Below the pieces are notes generated by a model, which saw only the letters and a list, made by a program, of their open reading frames with translations, was not told where the DNA came from and did not search any database. Shown here piece by piece: positions 59,190 to 64,000 of a stretch of 64,000 nucleotides of DNA (within the stretch, counting starts at the first letter, position 1; each line of letters starts with the position of its first letter). Made by a program: the position numbers and the translations under genes. Source of the DNA: Cycas panzhihuaensis (taxonomy: Eukaryota; Cycadophyta); NCBI GenBank assembly GCA_023213395.1, contig CM041465.1, positions 154,015,741 to 154,079,740 of the forward strand. The letters run 5' to 3'.

Positions 59190-61508
59190 TTGCTAATTTT
59201 TTGAATGCTTCTCAAGGAAAAATGCCTTGTGCTCTACTGTTCCCTATTGCTCTACTACCGCTACAGGAGCTGCACCTCTCCTCCAGCACCCAACTCTCGT
59301 TTGGTATGGCTAGGACATCTTCCCAGCCCTTCACATGCCTTAGAGAGGGTCCCTTTGGAGAGATCTTAGCATTTCTTTACTGAGGCAGCCATCAAGCATC
59401 CTCAAAGTGCAGGTGTTTCCTTCCAACTCATTAGCAGGGGTTCCAAACCTGCTATTCCACAGCTCTTTGGTAAATTTCTGAGCCTTCTTTCAGTAACTCT
59501 TCACTGAGGCAAAGGCCTCCCTTCTCCTTCTCAGGTATTCATTAGTTTAAGTTACTTTCTTGTCCAATTTATGCCCTATTTTGCTTGTCATTTCTAGCTC
59601 TCCTTGCTTTGATCTTTGATGGTTGTTCTTGCCTTATTTTAGGCTATCTTATTTCTGCCATCAGAGCCTCCTTTCCTGTATTTCTTGCCCAAGATAGCGG
59701 CAAAGAGGGATTACATAGGGTTTGGGTAAGAGCTGGGTGGATTCCGCACCACCTTCCACACTCCTCAAGTGGCTCTTTGCCCCCTAAACCTTCCCTTTTG
59801 CCCTGTGATGCTCTTGGCAATCAAACAAGGGTTTGTTAGGCCAGTTTTAGCCACTGAAATTAGCATTGTCACTCATTCTAGTGCTGGTTTGATGGCTTGC
59901 ACCTTGATCCGGGTAACTCACATAAGCCCCGACTACTCGTCCCTTGCCCAACTTCTTCCCTGGCAACCCGGTTTGCTTCCCATAGCACCTCGGCTTGCTG
60001 TAGATCCTCTTGGGTTCTTTTCAACTCTTGTTCTCTTGATTTCTAGCCTTCTTACATAGCCTTACCCTCGCTGCCCTGTGGCTTCTTGAGGGAGAGTAGG
60101 GTTGTTCCCTGCGGGAGGTGGGCCACTCCGAGGCTTACCAGTTCACTTTTCTTTCACCTTGGTTATTTTCCGCTACAGTTTATCATTGTAATATTGAACA
60201 CTAACATGCATGTGTTTAAGTTTAGGCTTGTCTCATATGTACATGTATTATTAGGATTCTCCATTGTATGTTAGCACCCTTTCTCTGGAAAAGGGGATAT
60301 TGCCATTTACTTACAGGTATTTAGAAGACGCAAAGGATCCATTCCTCTTTCTTCCTTCATGGGTAAGTGCTTCCATTTATGTTTTACTTTTGTATTTCAG
60401 TTGTTGCTAGCATTTTGGTCATTTCCTTTCCTTTCTTGGTACTTTAGTACTATTTTCGGGGAAGGTAAGGGAGCCCCACATCCCGGTCTATCGTAACCTT
60501 TCACGCCCGCCATGCCTTGTGGAGCAACTTCGAGTGCCTCATGGGAATGCCGTTGCTTCGTCACGCCTCTATTCCGGGTTCATACTCTTACTCTACTCCC
60601 ATTTCCTTTTTCCTTTCGCATTTTGGTGCAATAGTAATTAGCTCATCGGAAAGAGAAAGGGAAATCAACCTCTGTTTTAGTTTATACTTTGTTTACTTTA
60701 TCACTTGTATTTTATTTTCTATAGGAAAAGGTCTTAGGAAGCCTTCCCCTTTACCTTTTCCCCCTTTTTACCTTACAAACTTCCCTCTTGCTTCGTCCAC
60801 TCGCCTTGCTTGGTTAAGTTTGCTTGCACGCATTGTGACTTTTCCTCTTGGTTATTTCCTTTACGCTCCCTCTCAGTTTTTCTGCCCAACCGAGTATCTG
60901 AGTGGATCCCATTCGTAGGCCATTCATTTACCTACCTTTTCTCGTTTCCCATTGCTCTAGGGAAACCCTTGAAGGGTTCTCTCCTTCTCCTTCCGGCCAT
61001 CCAGGGATGGGAGGATCCTTCCCTTAGGTCAACCTAGGCTAATCCTACGCCTCTCCTCTTCTCGTTTGAAGTGGGGAACCATTTCTAGGTAGCTAGATTC
61101 TATTTGCAGGTCCTGAACTCGTGCTCTGGTGCATGGGGCACCCTGTGTGGTATTTGCCCTACTTGTAGCTCTTTTCTCAATTGTGCCATCGACCACTCTT
61201 ATCATTCCTACTCAATTAGGTAGCTATCCCGTAGACGCGCGTCCACTAGCGACCATACTAGGGACTGCTAGTAAGGGAACTAGTTTCTACTCTCTTCTGT
61301 TGGTTTTGCTATCTCTTTGTGGTTCTTTTCTTACTCTATTCTCTTCGTTGGGCATTCCCCAACACGTGTGCCTCTATCGCCCTTTCCTTTTCCTAATAGT
61401 GTTGGTTGACCTTGCATGCAATGTTTCTCTAGTCGCTTATATGGTCTACCTCCATTGATAGAAGACCCCGAGTATCGTCCTCTTCCTTTGTCAGATTCTG
61501 ATTTGACT
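59190..61508 (+). other. Long CT-rich untranslated region with splice-like signals
   Basis: There is no conserved domain in 2.3 kb. GTAAGT donors occur at 58559-58564 and 60363-60368. Acceptor-like pyrimidine-AG sites lie near 59534, 60316 and 61109 (CTATTTGCAG). Short ORFs here are CT-rich and look incidental. The LTR end and primer site should lie in this stretch. Confidence 0.45.
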
Positions 61509-64000
61509 ATGGAGGGATACTCTTCTGATTGGGCCTACCACACTTCAGCTTTGGAAACCCATGGGTTTCCTTCTTCTATTCTGGGATCCACCCAAGGGGG
61601 TGATGATCCTATTTATTATCCGGGTGACCAACCTCACCTGCTTGACACCCATCCCTCTACCCATATGGTAGAAGGGTCTTTTCCTCTTAAGATTTACCAC
61701 TCAGTTGGTGACTCTTATGAGGATCATCCTAAGGGATCTACTTCGTTCGAGGTCCCATCTACCTCTTACAAGCACGTAGACACCCCTCCAGCCGATGTGA
61801 TTGAAGCCTTTAATGAGTGCTGTCGTGCTGCTCGCTTGCAACCACGTCCTAGATGGTTTGAGGATGCTTTTCGTGGAGGAGCCTCTTCTTCTTCTGCTCC
61901 TCCCCTGCTTTCCTCATCCTCATCTACTCTTCCTGTAATAACCAACCCCTTCGTGCCTACGCATGTGTCTTGCTTCTTCCTTATTCCTGTTGTGAGGATG
62001 CATGTTGCACCTTCTGTTCCTCATTAAGGTCCTAGCGTTTTAGGATCTTCCCGCGGTATGTCTTTCCCTTAGTTGAAGGTTAGCATATCCTTCCCTAGCC
62101 AAACCAATGTGCCATCCCCTAATGCGGTACATACTTTTCTTAGTAGGCCTACTGGTCCTACTAACCCTTCAACCGTTAGTCATGTAGGACCCGCTCCCAC
62201 ACACCCTCAAAATCAATCTATTGGGGCTTCCTTTTACATCCCCCCAGGATATACTTCTCCACCTTGGGAGCAGGGTAGGGGAAGCCACCTCCCAGCTTAT
62301 GGAGTGGATCCTCTACACCCATATGGGATTGCCCCACCTACGGGTGGCCCATATGGGCAAAACCCGGTTCCACATCCATCTTTTCTATCATCTGGTGCAA
62401 TTCCTTTTGCCGTGCCTTCACAAGGGAACCAGACTCCGTTCTAAGACACTTATCCCCAAGTCCTCTCTCAACAAGGGGTGTTTCCTCAAGGAGGGATGGG
62501 TGTGCCACCCCTGTACGCTCCTTGTTCACTACCTACTGCATCATTTGTTGATCCTATGGCCCAGGCGAGGGCACATCCCTTCATGGACTATAGATCAACA
62601 CCTTTATCCGTTGAGGCATTAAGAACCAATCTGCCACCTCATCCTCTTGAAGTTCCTAGATTTGACAGAACTTCATCACAAGACCTAGCTAAGCACGTGT
62701 GTAGTTTCTCTATGGTGTGCATAGATGACTAGGTATACAACCATATTATAATGAAATTATTTCCACGATCCTTACAGGGTGATGCCCTTAAATGGTTTTA
62801 CCGTCTCCCTACCCACTCCATTTATTCATTCCAGCAATTGGTGGATGAGTTCATTGACTATTTTGATGTAGCCCATCCATTTAAGAGCGGAATGAAATCC
62901 CTCTTATCGCTCAAACAAGGTCACGATGAACTGAATCGTGATTTTGTGCGGCAATTCCATGACTTGCTTTACTCCACTAAGGCAACATTGCCTGAGGAGT
63001 TAAAGAGAGATCTCTTCGGTAATGTATTTCATCCTGAAGTGTATGTGGAAGTCCTTAAAATGGGGGCAACCACATGTGACTCTGCGATTGCTAAGTGCTT
63101 AGCGTTGGAGGCTATTGAGATCCAATTTAGACTCAAGAAACCTCTTAAGCCCTCACAGCAACGTGAGGCACTACCTTCAACCAAAGATACTAAACCTTCA
63201 CAACCTGCCAAGTCTTCCTCTCACCCGACTGAGAGGACCTTAGATCTCCTCACATCTGCCATACACTCATTCGATCGTACGATGAAGGAGCTTAAGCTCC
63301 AAGCCCCTTCATCCCCAACATCCAACAAATAAGTCCAATAAACAACTCAAGCCCCCCTCCTCAGGAATGGAAATGCCTAGTCCTGTCAAGTGAGGAGGTC
63401 AGATCCCTCGCTTGAGAAGAAGTGGTGCTCCATTCATGGGGAGTGCTTCCTCAATGACTCACATTATAGGGCCCAACATCCTAAGGATGCCCCTCGACAT
63501 GACACTTCCTCTAAATGGGCCTCAAGGGCTAATTTGGACCAACCAGTTTACAAGGATCCATTCCCTAAACATGGGGAACAAGTTCGCAATGCCCAAACCA
63601 AGAATAATCAGAACCGAGGAAGATTGCCTAATTCCTGTCCTTCCCGTGATAAAGGAAAGAGCACCATGAATTCGTCCTCTTCCTCCCATTCCCCTAGCCG
63701 TCGTACCCCATCACCTTCGTAGCCCCAGAATAAGGGGAAGAAGGTGATCCAGTTACTCGAGGTGACTCCTTCTTATGCCCTTATGCGGTCTCAGGCTGCC
63801 AAGGGAGCAGCAGGTGCTTCTTCTTCTGTTCCTTCCAACCCTCTTCCGAAGAACCCTCCTTCAAAAATACCTCTCTTCCCCAAGGCTATTCCTGTGCACC
63901 CAGGTCATTATGATTTCTGAAAGGCACTTACCCAGCCTACTGCGAAGGGTAAGCCCTTCTCCATCATGGACGAGCTTCATACTGTTGTTGTAGGAATGTC
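61509..64000 (+). pseudogene. gypsy gag (long), one frame, nine premature stops
   Basis: From ATG 61509 (MEGYSSDWAYHTS; the frame is open from 61416) one frame runs to the window end without a shift. It is broken only by TAA/TAG/TGA at 62025, 62070, 62442, 62730, 63330, 63339, 63378, 63720 and 63918. Order: acidic Ser/Pro-rich N-terminus; Pro/Gly-rich middle (about 62080-62540); gag domain with MKLFPRSLQGDALKWFYRLP at 62751 and SFQQLVDEFIDYF; a helical part (LNRDFVRQFHDLL); then WCSIHGECF...H near 63415, a zinc-binding candidate; then a Ser/Pro-rich linker. Gag would build the particle. Confidence 0.8.

Larger units (their letters stand above)
58517..64000 (+). mobile_element. Ty3/gypsy element of another lineage, 5' part only
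   Basis: GC-richer sequence begins abruptly inside the chromovirus gag at about 58517. It has a promoter-like region (58960-59180), a long CT-rich untranslated region and, from 61509, a gag frame that includes a retrotransposon-gag domain (62733-63330). A zinc-binding-like segment (WCSIHGECFLND...H) follows near 63415. Pol would lie beyond the window. A long 5' region and a proline-rich gag extension suggest the Tat/Ogre or a related non-chromovirus branch, which is inference. The LTR end and primer site could not be placed. Confidence 0.75.

Noticed and set aside
58517-61500. Host gene or organelle insertion suggested by higher GC and several 60-130 codon ORFs
   Set aside because: The ORFs are CT-rich, overlap in several frames and show no domains. 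The downstream gag frame shows the region is the 5' part of a gypsy element.
61509-64000. Stop-codon reassignment or programmed readthrough to explain nine in-frame stops
   Set aside because: All three stop types occur and the same pattern is seen in clearly dead elements. C-to-T decay is the simpler explanation.

Overview
The window is nuclear DNA of a plant, almost certainly a seed plant with a large, repeat-rich and AT-rich genome. I see no intact host protein gene, rRNA, tRNA gene, CRISPR array or bacterial-type operon. The recognisable content is retroelements: Ty1/copia elements of a Tnt1-like type, Ty3/gypsy elements with chromodomain-like pol ends (chromoviruses), one other gypsy lineage, a plant L1-type LINE and a candidate SINE. 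The species cannot be named from the sequence. Old nested insertions that have not been removed fit a slow-turnover genome, but that is inference.

Left part (1-8.9 kb): the 3' end of a copia element (1-840); a remnant of a non-autonomous copia-derived element with its 3' LTR (841-3057); and a very decayed copia gag-pol (3375-7905) interrupted by a probable solo LTR.

Second block (8904-28336): one old gypsy chromovirus (+) with both LTRs and a tRNA-Met-type primer site. Two copia elements are nested in it: one on the minus strand with perfect TATCC target duplications (11658-17057) and one on the plus strand with 311-bp LTRs inside the reverse transcriptase (18065-25635).

Middle (28.3-35.7 kb): AT-rich spacer, a minus-strand SINE candidate flanked by a long target duplication, a roughly 0.85-kb CpG-retaining low-copy island, and a 5'-truncated L1 LINE (minus).

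Third block (35667-55857): four insertions nested three deep. A pol-deleted gypsy gag-protease element (minus; duplication GAGTA/AAGTA) contains a 3.8-kb non-autonomous copia-derived element (38235-53386, duplication GTAGG). That in turn contains a chromovirus (40512-46586, CATAA, minus) and a copia element (47784-53060, ATACC, plus) that landed inside its primer-binding site. The 3.8-kb element split one arm of a long foldback hairpin. Large compound TA/CA/GATA microsatellites lie in the outer element's leader.

Right part (55.9-64 kb): a possible L1 fragment, a truncated chromovirus (56570-58516), and a less decayed, GC-richer gypsy element (58517 to the window end). Its gag frame has no frameshift over 2.5 kb but nine stops.

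Most promising observations: a shared internally deleted RT-RNase H architecture at two loci, showing a non-autonomous copia lineage; a conserved roughly 400-450-bp leader with an embedded TATA-like motif in three chromoviruses, one of which has an unrelated LTR; the split foldback; the exactly 20-bp-periodic promoter repeats with a telo-box in the rightmost element; and stops that all look like C-to-T decay. All boundaries and alignments were read by eye.
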